Made by a program: the position numbers and the translations under genes. The notes below the pieces were generated by a model. The model did no database searches. It saw only the letters and a list, made by a program, of their open reading frames with translations, and had not been told where the DNA came from. From positions 62,001 through 126,000 of the forward strand of contig DASPNM010000023.1 of the NCBI GenBank assembly GCA_035626515.1: a stretch of DNA of 64,000 nucleotides. Reading direction: 5' to 3'. Below, one piece after another: positions 48,647-57,776 of the stretch. Each line of letters begins with the position of its first letter. Position 1 is the stretch's first letter. The stretch is from DASPNM01 sp035626515 (lineage in GTDB: Bacteria; Bacteroidota; Bacteroidia; Chitinophagales; Chitinophagaceae).

Positions 48647-49396
48647 TCATTTATTCAGTTCCGCAATTTTCGCTGCAAAATAAGCGCTTTTGGAAGGTTC
48701 GAGCAAACTTAATTTGTTATAGATTTCGATGGCTTTTTGGGGGTTTCCCTGCTTGCGCCAAACCTCCGCCATCGTTTCGGTAAGCACTTCTTTTTCCAGA
48801 ACCGAATTCTCCGCCATCTGCTCTACTTTTCGTTCCGCTTCAGGCGTGGATGCAACTGCTTCAGCGACAGGCAAACGCTTTAAAGTTTTCAGCCATTCGG
48901 TAAAGCTCTTCAACTGTTGCCCGAACCGGTCGGCCGGTTTTTCTTCCTCCCTGAACCGGATTCCCTGCGACGCGAAATAGTCAACGGTGTGATAAGGCTC
49001 GAAGAGAAATTCCTTTCCCGTGGTTTTTTCAAGAGGGGCCGGCACCGGCAACAATGGTGAAGCGGCAGCGGTAACCGCGGCTACGGGCTTACCTTCAGGC
49101 GGTAGGGTGGCGATCTCCATTTTTGTTTCAGCAATTTCCGGCTGCAGTTCGGCGTCTCCGCGTTCGTTTAGCAACTGGTCCAGCCAAAGGGGATTGTGGA
49201 AGAATAGTGAAGCTTTCGCGAGCTGTTCTCTGTATTCCGGATCCTTCAGCATCTGCAGTTTTTTTGCGAGCAATACCTGTGCGGCTCCGAAATAGGGGTG
49301 GTCGGCAGCGAGCCGGCGAAGTTCCTGCAAGGAGCAATCCTCAAGCGAATCCCTGCCCAGTGTGGATCGGACCATCTGCTCGATGTGGTTTCTCAT
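48647..49396 (-). CDS. Conserved hypothetical protein with C-terminal TPR-like segment
   Basis: Not recognised beyond Bacteroidota conservation. The N-terminal 80 residues contain LQELRRLAADHPYFGAAQVLLAKKLQ, which looks helical. A Pro/Ala-rich linker (about 105-125) follows, then KEFLFEPYHTVDYFASQGIRF and a C-terminal TPR-like helix pair (VLTETMAEVWRKQGNPQKAIEIYNKLSLLEP, about 205-240). 249 residues, no signal peptide. It lies between lptE (1-base overlap) and secG, a stable position that suggests an envelope-biogenesis role without proof. Confidence 0.75.
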   Translation of the reverse strand: MRNHIEQMVRSTLGRDSLEDCSLQELRRLAADHPYFGAAQVLLAKKLQMLKDPEYREQLAKASLFFHNPLWLDQLLNERGDAELQPEIAETKMEIATLPPEGKPVAAVTAAASPLLPVPAPLEKTTGKEFLFEPYHTVDYFASQGIRFREEEKPADRFGQQLKSFTEWLKTLKRLPVAEAVASTPEAERKVEQMAENSVLEKEVLTETMAEVWRKQGNPQKAIEIYNKLSLLEPSKSAYFAAKIAELNK

Positions 49397-49902
49397 TACC
49401 AGTTGGAAAAAAGTTTATTGAACATCTCGTCCGTGAGGGATCGGATCATTTCATCCGCGAGAGTGGCTTCTGCCTGCTGCAGCGACTGGGTCGCAGCAAA
49501 CTCAAAATTCCGGATCACATCGTACTCGGTGAGTTTGTCTTCGCGGCGATCGTTCAGCGTGATGTGAATCGCCACAGTGAGCCGGTTCACTGCTTCGCGC
49601 TGGCCGGAGATGGCAGAAGTGCTCAGGGAGTAATCGCTCACGTAACCGGTAATATCCCAATCCGCATTCTCGTTGTTTGTTTCGGTGAGGCGGGTCTGTC
49701 TCGTAATCTTTTGTTTCAACCCATCCGTGAGGCGCGGACTAAGCTGCGGATTGACCAGCCGCGCCCGGTTTTCAATGAAATTGACACGAACCGTTTTGAT
49801 TTCGGGCGGAATGGAAACATCCCTGAATTTGTAGTTGCAGCCGGCCAGCATCATGGCCGCAGCCGCGAAACCCATCCAGAATATTTTTGGAAAAGCCCTC
49901 AT
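49396..49902 (-). CDS. lptE: LptE-like LPS-assembly lipoprotein
   Basis: Lipoprotein signal MRAFPKIFWMGFAAAAMMLAGCNY with LAGC, giving a Cys anchor near residue 22. The mature part is beta-rich (VSIPPEIKTVRVNFIENRARLVNPQLSPRLTDGLKQKI), as in the LptE family of Bacteroidota (LptD partner in LPS insertion). ITGYVSDYSLSTSAISG and VTLNDRR/VAIHITLNDRRED text continues the pattern. 168 residues. It overlaps the sigma-54 activator upstream by 4 bases and the TPR-like gene downstream by 1 base. Confidence 0.85.
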   Translation of the reverse strand: MRAFPKIFWMGFAAAAMMLAGCNYKFRDVSIPPEIKTVRVNFIENRARLVNPQLSPRLTDGLKQKITRQTRLTETNNENADWDITGYVSDYSLSTSAISGQREAVNRLTVAIHITLNDRREDKLTEYDVIRNFEFAATQSLQQAEATLADEMIRSLTDEMFNKLFSNW

Positions 49903-51125
49903 TCTTCGATGTCGTATTCCTTTAATTTTCGATAGAGGGTTCGTTCGCTGATCCCCAGGTCAAGCGCAGCATCCTTTCTCTTCCCCTTATGTTTTTTAAG
50001 CGCCTTGATGATAAGTTCTTTTTCCTTATCCATAATATTAAGGCTTTCCTCCACCTCCACGTGCTCGTGGATCGGATCCACGATCAGCTGGCTTTGCGCC
50101 GCAGGAGCCGGTTGCTGCACAAGCAGCTGCGGGCGGAGATCGCCGCCATCTTTCAACTGATTGATCAGGGCCTGATTCTGCCCGACCAGGGCCGGGTTTT
50201 GAAGTATTTCCAAAAACATTCTTTTCAGCTCGGTCACATCTTTCTTCATGTCGAAGAAGAGCTGGTAAAGAATCTCCCTTTCATTCGAAAACTCCTGCTG
50301 CACCATACCGTTTCCATGGATTACCATCGGCAGCCGGTTGTTCGGATAAGGCTGAAGGAACCTGCCAAGCTCCTGCGCCGTAATCTGCTTTTCGGGTGAC
50401 AGCACCGAGATCTGTTCCGCAATATTCTTTAATTCCCGGACATTCCCCGGCCAGGGGTAGCTTATTAACAACTTCACAGCATCTTCCTCCAGCTGTACCG
50501 GGGAGGTGCGGTATTTATTGGCGAAATCCGAAGCGAATTTGCGGAACAGGAGGTGAATGTCTTCCGGACGGTCGTGCAGTGCCGGTACGCGGATGGGGAC
50601 CGTGCTGAGACGGTAGTAAAGATCCTCCCGGAACTTTCCCACCTGCACCAGCTGCAGCAACTCGCGGTTCGTCGCGGCGATTACGCGCACGTCGGTCTTC
50701 TGCACTTTCGAGGATCCTACCCGGATGAATTCCCCGGTCTCGAGCACGCGCAGCAGGCGCGCCTGTGTGCCCAGCGGAAGCTCGCCGATCTCATCAAGGA
50801 AAATCGTGCCCCCGTTCACCGTTTCAAAATATCCCTTGCGGCTGTCTACCGCGCCGGTAAATGAACCTTTCTCGTGACCGAAGAGTTCCGAATCAATCGT
50901 CCCTTCCGGGATTGCTCCACAGTTGACCGCAATGAAAGGATTGTGCTTCCTCGCCGAAAGGGAATGGATAATGTTCGAAAAAACTTCCTTGCCGACTCCG
51001 CTTTCCCCGGTAATGAGGACGGTGAGGTCGGTGTTCGCTACCTGTACTGCCACCTGCAGTGCGTAGTTCAGTGCGGGTGAGTTGCCAATGATTCCAAACC
51101 TGTTTTTTATTGCCTGCAGATCCAT
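49899..51125 (-). CDS. Sigma-54-dependent transcriptional activator (AAA+ and Fis-type HTH, no receiver domain)
   Basis: Remodels sigma-54 RNA polymerase. The AAA+ domain starts close to the N-terminus (MDLQAIKNRFGIIGNSPALN). It carries Walker A GESGVGKE (about 40), the sigma-54-contacting loop GHEKGSFTGAVDSRKG, Walker B GTIFLDEIGELP and the arginine-finger stretch FREDLYYRLSTVPI. A linker with predicted coils (about 250-340) follows, then a Fis-type HTH in KHKGKRKDAALDLGISERTLYRKLKEY at the end. There is no response-regulator domain, so it is not a two-component receiver. The ATG at 51125 is chosen. 408 residues. Confidence 0.93.
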   Translation of the reverse strand: MDLQAIKNRFGIIGNSPALNYALQVAVQVANTDLTVLITGESGVGKEVFSNIIHSLSARKHNPFIAVNCGAIPEGTIDSELFGHEKGSFTGAVDSRKGYFETVNGGTIFLDEIGELPLGTQARLLRVLETGEFIRVGSSKVQKTDVRVIAATNRELLQLVQVGKFREDLYYRLSTVPIRVPALHDRPEDIHLLFRKFASDFANKYRTSPVQLEEDAVKLLISYPWPGNVRELKNIAEQISVLSPEKQITAQELGRFLQPYPNNRLPMVIHGNGMVQQEFSNEREILYQLFFDMKKDVTELKRMFLEILQNPALVGQNQALINQLKDGGDLRPQLLVQQPAPAAQSQLIVDPIHEHVEVEESLNIMDKEKELIIKALKKHKGKRKDAALDLGISERTLYRKLKEYDIEE

Positions 51126-51151
51126 TGTTACAATTCTGTTTGTCACAACAA

Positions 51152-52570
51152 TCAAGCCCGCGCTTCCCCGAGGAGAGTGGCCTGGGTGCAATCGCGGATG
51201 AACACGTTCACGTAGTCGCCGGGACGGAGTGAAAGTTGTTCTTTCGGAAACACGACCACCTTATTCTGACTGTTCCTTCCCATCCAGTCGCGGTCGCTGC
51301 GCCGGCTATCCCCTTCAATAAGAACGCGGAAAATTTTCCCAATATCCTTTCGGTTGCTTTCGAGCGAAAGCTCATTCTGCAACGCAACGATTTCGAGAAG
51401 GCGGCGTTTTTTTGTCTCTTCCGGTACGTCGTCGCGGTAACGACGCTGCGCGAGGGTGCCCGGCCTTTCACTGTAAAAGAACATGTAGCTCATGTCATAC
51501 CCGCAATAGCGCATCATTTCCAGCGTTTCCTGGTGGTCTTCTTCCGTTTCTGTGCAAAAACCCGCGATGATATCGGAGGAAAGCCCGCAGCCCGGAATGA
51601 TCTCGCGTATCCGGTCCACCTTCGAGCGGTACCATTCCCGCGTGTAGGTCCGGTTCATTAGCTGCAAAATGCGTGTAGACCCGCTTTGCACCGGGAGGTG
51701 AATGTATTTGCAGATGTTTTCGTGCCGCGCCATCACGTGCAGCACTTCGTCGGTAATGTCTTTTGGATGGGAAGTGGAAAAGCGTACCCGCAACCCGGGC
51801 GCGATCAGCGCCACTTGTTCAAGTAGGATGGCAAACGTCACGATCTCATCAGTTTCTTCATTCACGTAATAATAGCTATCCACGTTTTGCCCCAGCAGCG
51901 TCACTTCCCGGTAACCCTGTTGGTATAATGAGCGTGCCTCCCGGAGAATCGATGCCGAGTCGCGGCTGCGTTCGCGCCCGCGGGTGAACGGCACCACGCA
52001 AAACGTACACATATTGTTGCAACCCCGCATAATGCTGATAAAAGCAGTGATGCCGTTGCTATCCAGGCGCACCGGCGCTATGTCGCCATAAGTTTCCTCG
52101 CGGCTCAGGAGCACGTTCACCGCTTTCTGACCGGAATCAGCTTCCTTCACCAGGGCAGGAAGGGAACGATAAGCGTCGGGACCAACGACGATATCCACCA
52201 GCTGTTCCTCTTCGAGAAATTTCGATTTCAGCCGTTCCGCCATACATCCGAGCACGCCGATCAGCATTCCTTTATTGCGCTCTTTCACCCGCCGGAACTC
52301 GCCGAGCCGCTTGCGGATGGTTTGTTCTGCCTTTTCGCGGATCGAGCAGGTATTGATAAGCACCAGGTCGGCTTCGTCAAGATTGCGGGTGGCTCCATAA
52401 CCTTCCGCTCCGAGAATCGAAGCCACGATCTCGCTGTCGGCGAAATTCATCTGGCAGCCATAGCTTTCGATATAGAAGCGCTTCCCCGAACGCGCGGTTT
52501 CGGGACCCGGCGCGAAAACCTCCCCCTGGCGGGACTCGTCCTGAACTCTATCTGTCACGTAGTCAAGCAT
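51152..52570 (-). CDS. miaB: tRNA-2-methylthio-N6-dimethylallyladenosine synthase MiaB
   Basis: Radical-SAM methylthiotransferase acting on A37 of tRNAs. The N-terminal cluster domain has FYIESYGCQMNFADSEIVAS, then INTCSIREKAEQT and GVLGCMAERLKS for the auxiliary [4Fe-4S] cluster. The radical-SAM motif is MRGCNNMCTFCVVPFTRG (about 175). The C-terminal TRAM domain has GKIFRVLIEGDSRRSDRDWMGRNSQNKVVVF. The ATG at 52570 (MLDYVTDRVQDE) is more likely than the one 30 bases upstream. 472 residues. First gene of the run miaB, activator, lptE, TPR-like, secG. Confidence 0.96.
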   Translation of the reverse strand: MLDYVTDRVQDESRQGEVFAPGPETARSGKRFYIESYGCQMNFADSEIVASILGAEGYGATRNLDEADLVLINTCSIREKAEQTIRKRLGEFRRVKERNKGMLIGVLGCMAERLKSKFLEEEQLVDIVVGPDAYRSLPALVKEADSGQKAVNVLLSREETYGDIAPVRLDSNGITAFISIMRGCNNMCTFCVVPFTRGRERSRDSASILREARSLYQQGYREVTLLGQNVDSYYYVNEETDEIVTFAILLEQVALIAPGLRVRFSTSHPKDITDEVLHVMARHENICKYIHLPVQSGSTRILQLMNRTYTREWYRSKVDRIREIIPGCGLSSDIIAGFCTETEEDHQETLEMMRYCGYDMSYMFFYSERPGTLAQRRYRDDVPEETKKRRLLEIVALQNELSLESNRKDIGKIFRVLIEGDSRRSDRDWMGRNSQNKVVVFPKEQLSLRPGDYVNVFIRDCTQATLLGEARA

Positions 52571-52664
52571 TCCTCGAAAAATTGGAGGGCGAAGATACAA
52601 AATCCGGCCCGGTGGTGACAGGATGTCAGCGTTAATTCGTCTAAATACAGAAGATCAATCGCTA

Positions 52665-55124
52665 ATGAAGAAACAACCACGGATCGCTTTCGCATCGCTA
52701 ATTGGCTATTTTTGCGCTGTGAAAGGACTCCGGTTTCTGGGCCTTGCCGCCATCGTTTTCAGTTCAATCTCAGCAAGTTCGCAGCAGCAGCCTGGCATTA
52801 TTTCGGGAAATGTCTTAGACGAAAAGCGGACCGCAGTTGCCGGCGCAACCGTGGAATTATTTCCAATCAGGGACAGCAGTACCCGGCAGGTTCGCCTTAC
52901 CGATGCGTCGGGAGGGTTTCTGTTCGAGAAGCTCGCGCTCGGACTTTACCGGCTGCGGATTTCTTACGTAGGTAAAACGACCCGGATCATCGACAGCATT
53001 CATTTTCGGGTCGAGCGTCACGATTTCAACCTTACCGATATTGTGTTGCAGTCCGGCAGCCGCGAAAATCTGGAGGAGGTAGTGGTTTACAGCGAAAAGC
53101 CGCTGGTGCAATCCAAAGACGGCAATATCACATTCAATGCATCGGAATCTGCTCTCGCAGCCGGGAGCAACGCAAGTGAGCTGCTCAACAACGTGCCGCT
53201 CGTAACCCGCGACCCTACGGGAAAAGTCCTTGTGCGCGGCAAGGAGCCCAAAATTCTGATAGACGACAAACCCGTTGAGCTGAACCTGCAGCAACTGCAG
53301 GATCTTCTCGAATCGCTTCCGGGGAGCTCAATTGAGAAGATCGAGGTCATGACAAATCCACCCCCGCAATTCGCCAACGAACAGGGCGGAGTGATCAACA
53401 TCGTGACCAAGAAAGGTCGCGTCGGGAAGTCGGGTCGTGTCAGTGTTTCTGCGGGCACCCGCGGGGAGGCGAGCATTACGGGCAATTATTCGTACCGGAA
53501 ACAAGGGCTCGTCATCGGCATCAATGGAGGGGCCGGCTTCAACCGTTTCGAGGGAAGCGGCCATACCACACGGCGAAACATCTACGTCGACTCTTCGAGT
53601 ATTTTGCAGACCACGAACCGGTCGCTGAACAGGAATTTCAGACCCCATTTTCGTTTCCATATTGATTACGACCTCGCGAAATCGCATACGCTGAACGTGG
53701 TGCTTAATTACAACCAGAATGAGGCATCGAATCGAAACGCAACGGAATACACGCACATCAACAGGTACAACCAGATCTACCGCATCAGCGAAAGGACAAT
53801 TCGCACCGAAGGCGAGAGCTACAGCCCCAATCTCACATTCACCTACACCTGGAAAGGAAGGATCCCGGGAGAATCGCTGAAGATGATCGCCGGCGGCCAT
53901 TATTCCAAAAACGTCAATGACCGTCATTTTTATCAGGAGTTTTTTAACCCTGACCATACTCCCACAGGAGTTGATTCCACGCAGTTGCAGCTCACCGATC
54001 ACCGAAACAATGGCCTGAATCTGCGTGTGAACTATGATCGTCCGCTGGGTAACAAGAGAACTTTCCTTTCTGCGGGAAGTTTTTTCACCTCGAGCAACAG
54101 CCATGTAGTAACCGACGCAAGCTATCTCCGGAAGCCGCAAATGGATTTTGTAAAATCAGGGTTGCTCAGCAATGATTTCCGTTTTCGCCAGGGAATTCTG
54201 AATCTTCGCGCGTCGGCAAAACATACGTTTCAAAAAAAGCTCAGCATCAGCGGAGGCTTCGCCGTAGAGTTCACCACCGTCCGCTTCGACCTGATTCGCG
54301 ATAACGACCGGGTCCGAAACGAATACTGGGACCTGCTGCCGTTCGCCAATTTCAACAAGATCTGGGAAAACGACCTGAACATCACGTTTTCCTACCGAAG
54401 AACCATTCGGCGCCCGGGCATCAACGAGCAGAATCCGTCCATTGATTTTTCCGACCCTTACAACATTCGCTTCGGCAACCCTGACCTGCGCGCTTCCACC
54501 GCTCATAATTTCGACCTGGTGTTCGGAAAGACCAGGCCAAAGTATTTCTTCAACGCGGGCGGCGGATACAACATCGTAGAAAACATTTTCAGTTTGGTGC
54601 GTACCCTCATCCCGGGAGAAAAGACCGAGGTCACCTGGCAGAACATCAGCGGTCGCAGGGAATTCGAGATCAGCACCTGGAACGGCCTCACGGTGACGAA
54701 GACGGTTAAGGCAAACCTCAGCGCCAGCTATATATATAATGTGTACAGCGAGTTTGACCGGACGGTGAACCGCTACCGCAATGGCGGGTCGTTCACATCG
54801 AACATAAACAGCACCTATGTGCCCGGCGACACGTGGCAGCTTACCTCAAGCTTTACGCTGAACCGCTTCGCCAATCCGCAGGGTTTCGCGCGGTGGAATC
54901 TCAGCACCAATGTGGGGGCACAGCGCAAGTTCCTCGACAAGCGGCTGGTGGTCACGCTGAATATCATCGACCCGTTCGTGCAACAGAAGATCCGGAACAT
55001 TACCTACGGTACGCGTTTCTATTATGAAAGCTACACGAGCACCCAGACCCGAAATTTCCGCCTGACCGCCGCCTGGAATTTCAACCGGCCGGCAGGGAAT
55101 CCATTAAGAAAGTCAAAAAAATAG
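52665..55124 (+). CDS. Outer-membrane beta-barrel receptor (TonB-dependent-receptor-like), third copy
   Basis: Same architecture as the tandem pair at 2262-7358 but more diverged. A signal stretch (GLRFLGLAAIVFSSISASSQ) precedes a regulatory-like beta domain (about 45-120). A plug-like segment follows with VVVYSEKPLVQSKDGNITFN, RDPTGKVLVRGKEPKILIDDKPVELN and IEKIEVMTNPPPQFANE. Barrel strands run to the end (RRTIRRPGINEQNPSIDFSDPYNI). The ATG at 52665 is used, though a GTG at 52719 would give a cleaner signal peptide. 819 residues. Divergent from miaB, with a tRNA-Gly behind it. Ligand unknown. Confidence 0.85.
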   Translation: MKKQPRIAFASLIGYFCAVKGLRFLGLAAIVFSSISASSQQQPGIISGNVLDEKRTAVAGATVELFPIRDSSTRQVRLTDASGGFLFEKLALGLYRLRISYVGKTTRIIDSIHFRVERHDFNLTDIVLQSGSRENLEEVVVYSEKPLVQSKDGNITFNASESALAAGSNASELLNNVPLVTRDPTGKVLVRGKEPKILIDDKPVELNLQQLQDLLESLPGSSIEKIEVMTNPPPQFANEQGGVINIVTKKGRVGKSGRVSVSAGTRGEASITGNYSYRKQGLVIGINGGAGFNRFEGSGHTTRRNIYVDSSSILQTTNRSLNRNFRPHFRFHIDYDLAKSHTLNVVLNYNQNEASNRNATEYTHINRYNQIYRISERTIRTEGESYSPNLTFTYTWKGRIPGESLKMIAGGHYSKNVNDRHFYQEFFNPDHTPTGVDSTQLQLTDHRNNGLNLRVNYDRPLGNKRTFLSAGSFFTSSNSHVVTDASYLRKPQMDFVKSGLLSNDFRFRQGILNLRASAKHTFQKKLSISGGFAVEFTTVRFDLIRDNDRVRNEYWDLLPFANFNKIWENDLNITFSYRRTIRRPGINEQNPSIDFSDPYNIRFGNPDLRASTAHNFDLVFGKTRPKYFFNAGGGYNIVENIFSLVRTLIPGEKTEVTWQNISGRREFEISTWNGLTVTKTVKANLSASYIYNVYSEFDRTVNRYRNGGSFTSNINSTYVPGDTWQLTSSFTLNRFANPQGFARWNLSTNVGAQRKFLDKRLVVTLNIIDPFVQQKIRNITYGTRFYYESYTSTQTRNFRLTAAWNFNRPAGNPLRKSKK

Positions 55125-55189
55125 CAGTGCTTCGCGCGGATTGAGGCAATTTATTAATTTCACGGAGCGCCGAATTTTCTGCGTGAAAA

Positions 55190-55262
55190 GCGGAAGTAGC
55201 TCACCTGGTAGAGCGAAAGCTTCCCAAGCTTTAGGTAGCGGGTTCGAGTCCCGTCTTCCGCT
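55190..55262 (+). tRNA. tRNA-Gly (anticodon CCC)
   Basis: Complete cloverleaf: acceptor GCGGAAG/CTTCCGC with discriminator U, D arm GCTC/GAGC, anticodon stem AAAGC/GCTTT around TTCCCAA (anticodon CCC), and T arm GCGGG/CCCGT with TTCGAGT. CCA is not encoded. 73 bases. Confidence 0.96.
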
Positions 55263-55777
55263 CAGGGCCTTGTAAGGGCCCTGATTTTTTTAGCCAGCCA
55301 GCTATCTTCCACCGTTATGATCCAGTTGCTTTCCAGTTCTTGTTTTGTCTGCACGAGGTTGTTGAAAAACAATGTTCCTGCCCCAATAAGACCGTTCTCA
55401 TACGCATAGGAGATTTGCGAAATAGGGAGCAGCTCGATCTGGTGGTCCCGAACGAAAGCCAGCGTGGTGCGGTCGAAAAAGCTTATGTCGAAGAGCTTCT
55501 CCAGCTGCTTCACGAAGCGGACCGAGCTGTCGGTGCTGCATCCGCTTACGCCGGTGGCTCGTTCATCGGCCATCAGGACGAGAAATTGTCCGAAAAAAAG
55601 ATACCCGGCGCCTTTCACCGCAACACCGTGACTTTTCCAGTCGCGCAGGAAATTCTCAAGCAGTCCTTCAGTCTCCAGCGCTTCAGCAATGCTGAAGCGG
55701 CGGCCGGACTGGTAAACCCAGACACGCGAGGCGGGAGCGAAAGAAGGATCGAGCAAATGACGGTAAGAAAGATCCAT
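55262..55777 (-). CDS. Conserved hypothetical protein
   Basis: Not recognised by motif. The ATG at 55777 gives MDLSYRHLLDPSFAPASRVW, 171 residues without signal or membrane helix. Features are an acidic, helical middle (EALETEGLLENFLRDWKSHG), a small cluster DERATGVSGCSTDSSVRFVKQLE with one Cys, and FFDRTTLAFVRDHQIELLPISQI. The in-frame extension upstream of 55777 runs through the next gene in another frame and is rejected. It is 8 bases below the Fe-S protein gene. Its stop coincides with the end of tRNA-Gly and the terminator hairpin on the other strand. Confidence 0.75.
   Translation of the reverse strand: MDLSYRHLLDPSFAPASRVWVYQSGRRFSIAEALETEGLLENFLRDWKSHGVAVKGAGYLFFGQFLVLMADERATGVSGCSTDSSVRFVKQLEKLFDISFFDRTTLAFVRDHQIELLPISQISYAYENGLIGAGTLFFNNLVQTKQELESNWIITVEDSWLAKKIRALTRP
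55263..55291 (+). terminator. Rho-independent terminator after tRNA-Gly
   Basis: CAGGGCC (55263-55269) and GGCCCTG (55277-55283) form a 7-bp stem with a 7-base loop, followed by ATTTTTTT. It starts directly at the tRNA 3' end. Confidence 0.9.
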
Positions 55778-55785
55778 GCGCAAAA

Positions 55786-56565
55786 TTACTCCATTCCTTC
55801 TGCGATCAGCTCGGCGATATCGAGCACGCGAACAGCGTCCTCTTTTTCCGAGTGTTTTACGCCATCGGTGAGCATCGTGTTGCAGTAGGGACAGGCGGCT
55901 GCGATTACACTGGCCCCGGTCTGGATCGCTTCCCCGGTGCGTTCGAAATTGACGCGGGTTGTGCCCTCTTCTTCTTCCTTGAACATCTGGGCCCCGCCGG
56001 CTCCGCAGCAAAGACCTTTGCTTTTGCAGCGGCGCATTTCTACAAGCTCAGCGTCCAGGGCCTCGAGCACTTTTCGGGGCGCTTCATAAATCCCGTTGGC
56101 GCGTCCGAGGTAACAGCTGTCGTGGTAGGTAATTCGTCTGCCACGAAACGAACCCGATTCTTTCATCCGGATTCGCCCTTCGTCAATCAATTGCTGCAGG
56201 TACACGCTGTGATGGACCACCTCATAGTTTCCTCCAAGCGGAGGGTATTCGTTCCGGATGATATTGAAACAATGCGGGCAGGCGGTGACGATTTTTTTAA
56301 TGTTGTAACGGTTCAGTGTCTGAATGTTCTGGTAGGCCATCATCTGGAACATGAATTCATTTCCTGCACGCCGCACCGGGTCGCCGGTGCACATTTCCTC
56401 GGTGCCCAAAATGGCAAACCGGATATCGAGCTTTTGCAGAATCGTGGCGAAAGCACGCGTGATCCGCTGCGCACGCTGATCAAAGCTGCCGGCGCAGCCA
56501 ACCCAGAAAAGTATCTCCGGTTGTTCACCGGCAGCCTGCATTTCCGCCATGGTGCGCACGGGCAT
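55786..56565 (-). CDS. CCG-domain (Fe-S)-binding protein (HdrB/GlpC/LldE-like)
   Basis: Cytoplasmic subunit with two cysteine-rich CCG domains. The first has WVGCAGSFDQRAQ and EMCTGDPVRRAGNE, then VTACPHCFNIIRNEY (about 95-110). The second has ITYHDSCYLGRANGIYEAPR, KGLCCGAGGAQMF (about 195-208) and AACPYCNTML. The CxnCCGxnCxxC pattern binds a non-cubane or [4Fe-4S] cluster in heterodisulfide-reductase and glycolate/lactate-oxidase-type complexes. 259 residues. The membrane-bound ferredoxin-type partner is probably the protein at 60310, four genes away. Confidence 0.88.
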   Translation of the reverse strand: MPVRTMAEMQAAGEQPEILFWVGCAGSFDQRAQRITRAFATILQKLDIRFAILGTEEMCTGDPVRRAGNEFMFQMMAYQNIQTLNRYNIKKIVTACPHCFNIIRNEYPPLGGNYEVVHHSVYLQQLIDEGRIRMKESGSFRGRRITYHDSCYLGRANGIYEAPRKVLEALDAELVEMRRCKSKGLCCGAGGAQMFKEEEEGTTRVNFERTGEAIQTGASVIAAACPYCNTMLTDGVKHSEKEDAVRVLDIAELIAEGME

Positions 56566-56686
56566 GGTGAAAGATTTTCAGAGCAATGATACGGAATAAA
56601 CGAAAGGCATCTTGCCGGTGGTAACCCGAATTTCTTGCTGTAATGCGTAGCGGGACATACAGTATATTTCCGCATATTTGGCGCGG

Positions 56687-57730
56687 ATGCGGATCAACCG
56701 ATTTTTTCAGCGGCTTGTAAACTGGGAACTCTGGCCATTTTATGTTTTGTATGCGCCGATCGGGCCGGTTTGGTTCTGGTACTGCCTGCGCTCGGGATCG
56801 CTTTGGTTTTTCAGTTCTTCGAACCCTACCATCACGTTCGGTGGCTTCGAAGGAGAAGGGAAGAAAGAAATGTACGACCAGCTGCCCCGGCACCTCGTAC
56901 CTAAAACGACTTACATTCTTCACGACTGGCCCTTCGACACTGTCAGGGCCAAAGTGTACGAGGCCGGCTTTAAGTTCCCGTTTATTGTGAAACCCGACGT
57001 TGGCATGAAGGGAATTCTGTTTCGAAAAATCGAGAACGAAGAGCAGCTTCGCAAGTACCATGCGCGCGTACCGGTGGAGTACATCGTACAGGACCTTGTG
57101 GAACTGCCGGTGGAAGTAAGCGTCTTTTATTACCGTTATCCAACAGAACAACGCGGGGTAGTCAGCGGGTTCATTCATAAGGAGCTGCTCCAGGTGAAAG
57201 GCGACGGCAGGTCCACTCTGGAACAGCTGATCCGGCGGCACCCTCGGGCGAAACACCGGATGGATGAAATGCGGCACCGCCACGGGCACCGCTTTGCCCG
57301 GATCATACCTCCCGGAGAAATATTTTACCTGTCCTATGCGGGAAACCACAACCGGGGCGCGCATTTCACCAACTTGTACCGCGAAATAGACGCCGATCTG
57401 CAGAAAGTGTTCGATGATCTCAGCCATTACACGGACAAGTTCTATTATGGCCGGTACGACATCAAAACGAGCTCGATCGAGGACCTGAAAAAGGGAAAGA
57501 ATTTTCTTATTCTCGAATTCAACGGATGCGGAGCGGAACCAAACCATATTTATGACTGCGGCATGAGCATCTGGCAGGCTTACCGCGTGATCCTTCAGCA
57601 CTGGAAAGCCCTGTACCGGATCAGCCGCTACAACCACCGCAACGGAACACCGTACTGGTCGTTCTGGAAAGGGTGGAAGTTTTTGCGGAACGCACGCAAA
57701 CATTTCAAACTGGTGGAAAAATACGATTGA
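56687..57730 (+). CDS. ATP-grasp superfamily protein, membrane-associated
   Basis: Ligase-like fold. The N-terminal 50 residues are aromatic and hydrophobic (MRINRFFQRLVNWELWPFYVLYAPIGPVWFWYCLR), suggesting membrane contact. The ATP-grasp core has FPFIVKPDVGMKGILFRKI (about 95-113, Lys and glycine loop), EYIVQDLVELPVEVSVFYY (about 130) and FLILEFNGCGAEPNHIYD (about 285) with the metal-binding Glu and Asn. 347 residues. Relatives are often called D-alanine-D-alanine ligase-like, but the substrate is unknown. The ATG at 56687 is chosen over a TTG 9 bases upstream. Confidence 0.82.
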   Translation: MRINRFFQRLVNWELWPFYVLYAPIGPVWFWYCLRSGSLWFFSSSNPTITFGGFEGEGKKEMYDQLPRHLVPKTTYILHDWPFDTVRAKVYEAGFKFPFIVKPDVGMKGILFRKIENEEQLRKYHARVPVEYIVQDLVELPVEVSVFYYRYPTEQRGVVSGFIHKELLQVKGDGRSTLEQLIRRHPRAKHRMDEMRHRHGHRFARIIPPGEIFYLSYAGNHNRGAHFTNLYREIDADLQKVFDDLSHYTDKFYYGRYDIKTSSIEDLKKGKNFLILEFNGCGAEPNHIYDCGMSIWQAYRVILQHWKALYRISRYNHRNGTPYWSFWKGWKFLRNARKHFKLVEKYD

Positions 57731-57776
57731 GCGCAACGGTTCTTTCCTTCAAATTCTCCTTCGTATTTTCGTTTGG

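Noticed and set aside
55778..56011. N-terminal extension of the hypothetical protein at 55262
   Set aside because: The arginine-rich extension is a shadow of the CCG-domain gene in another frame.
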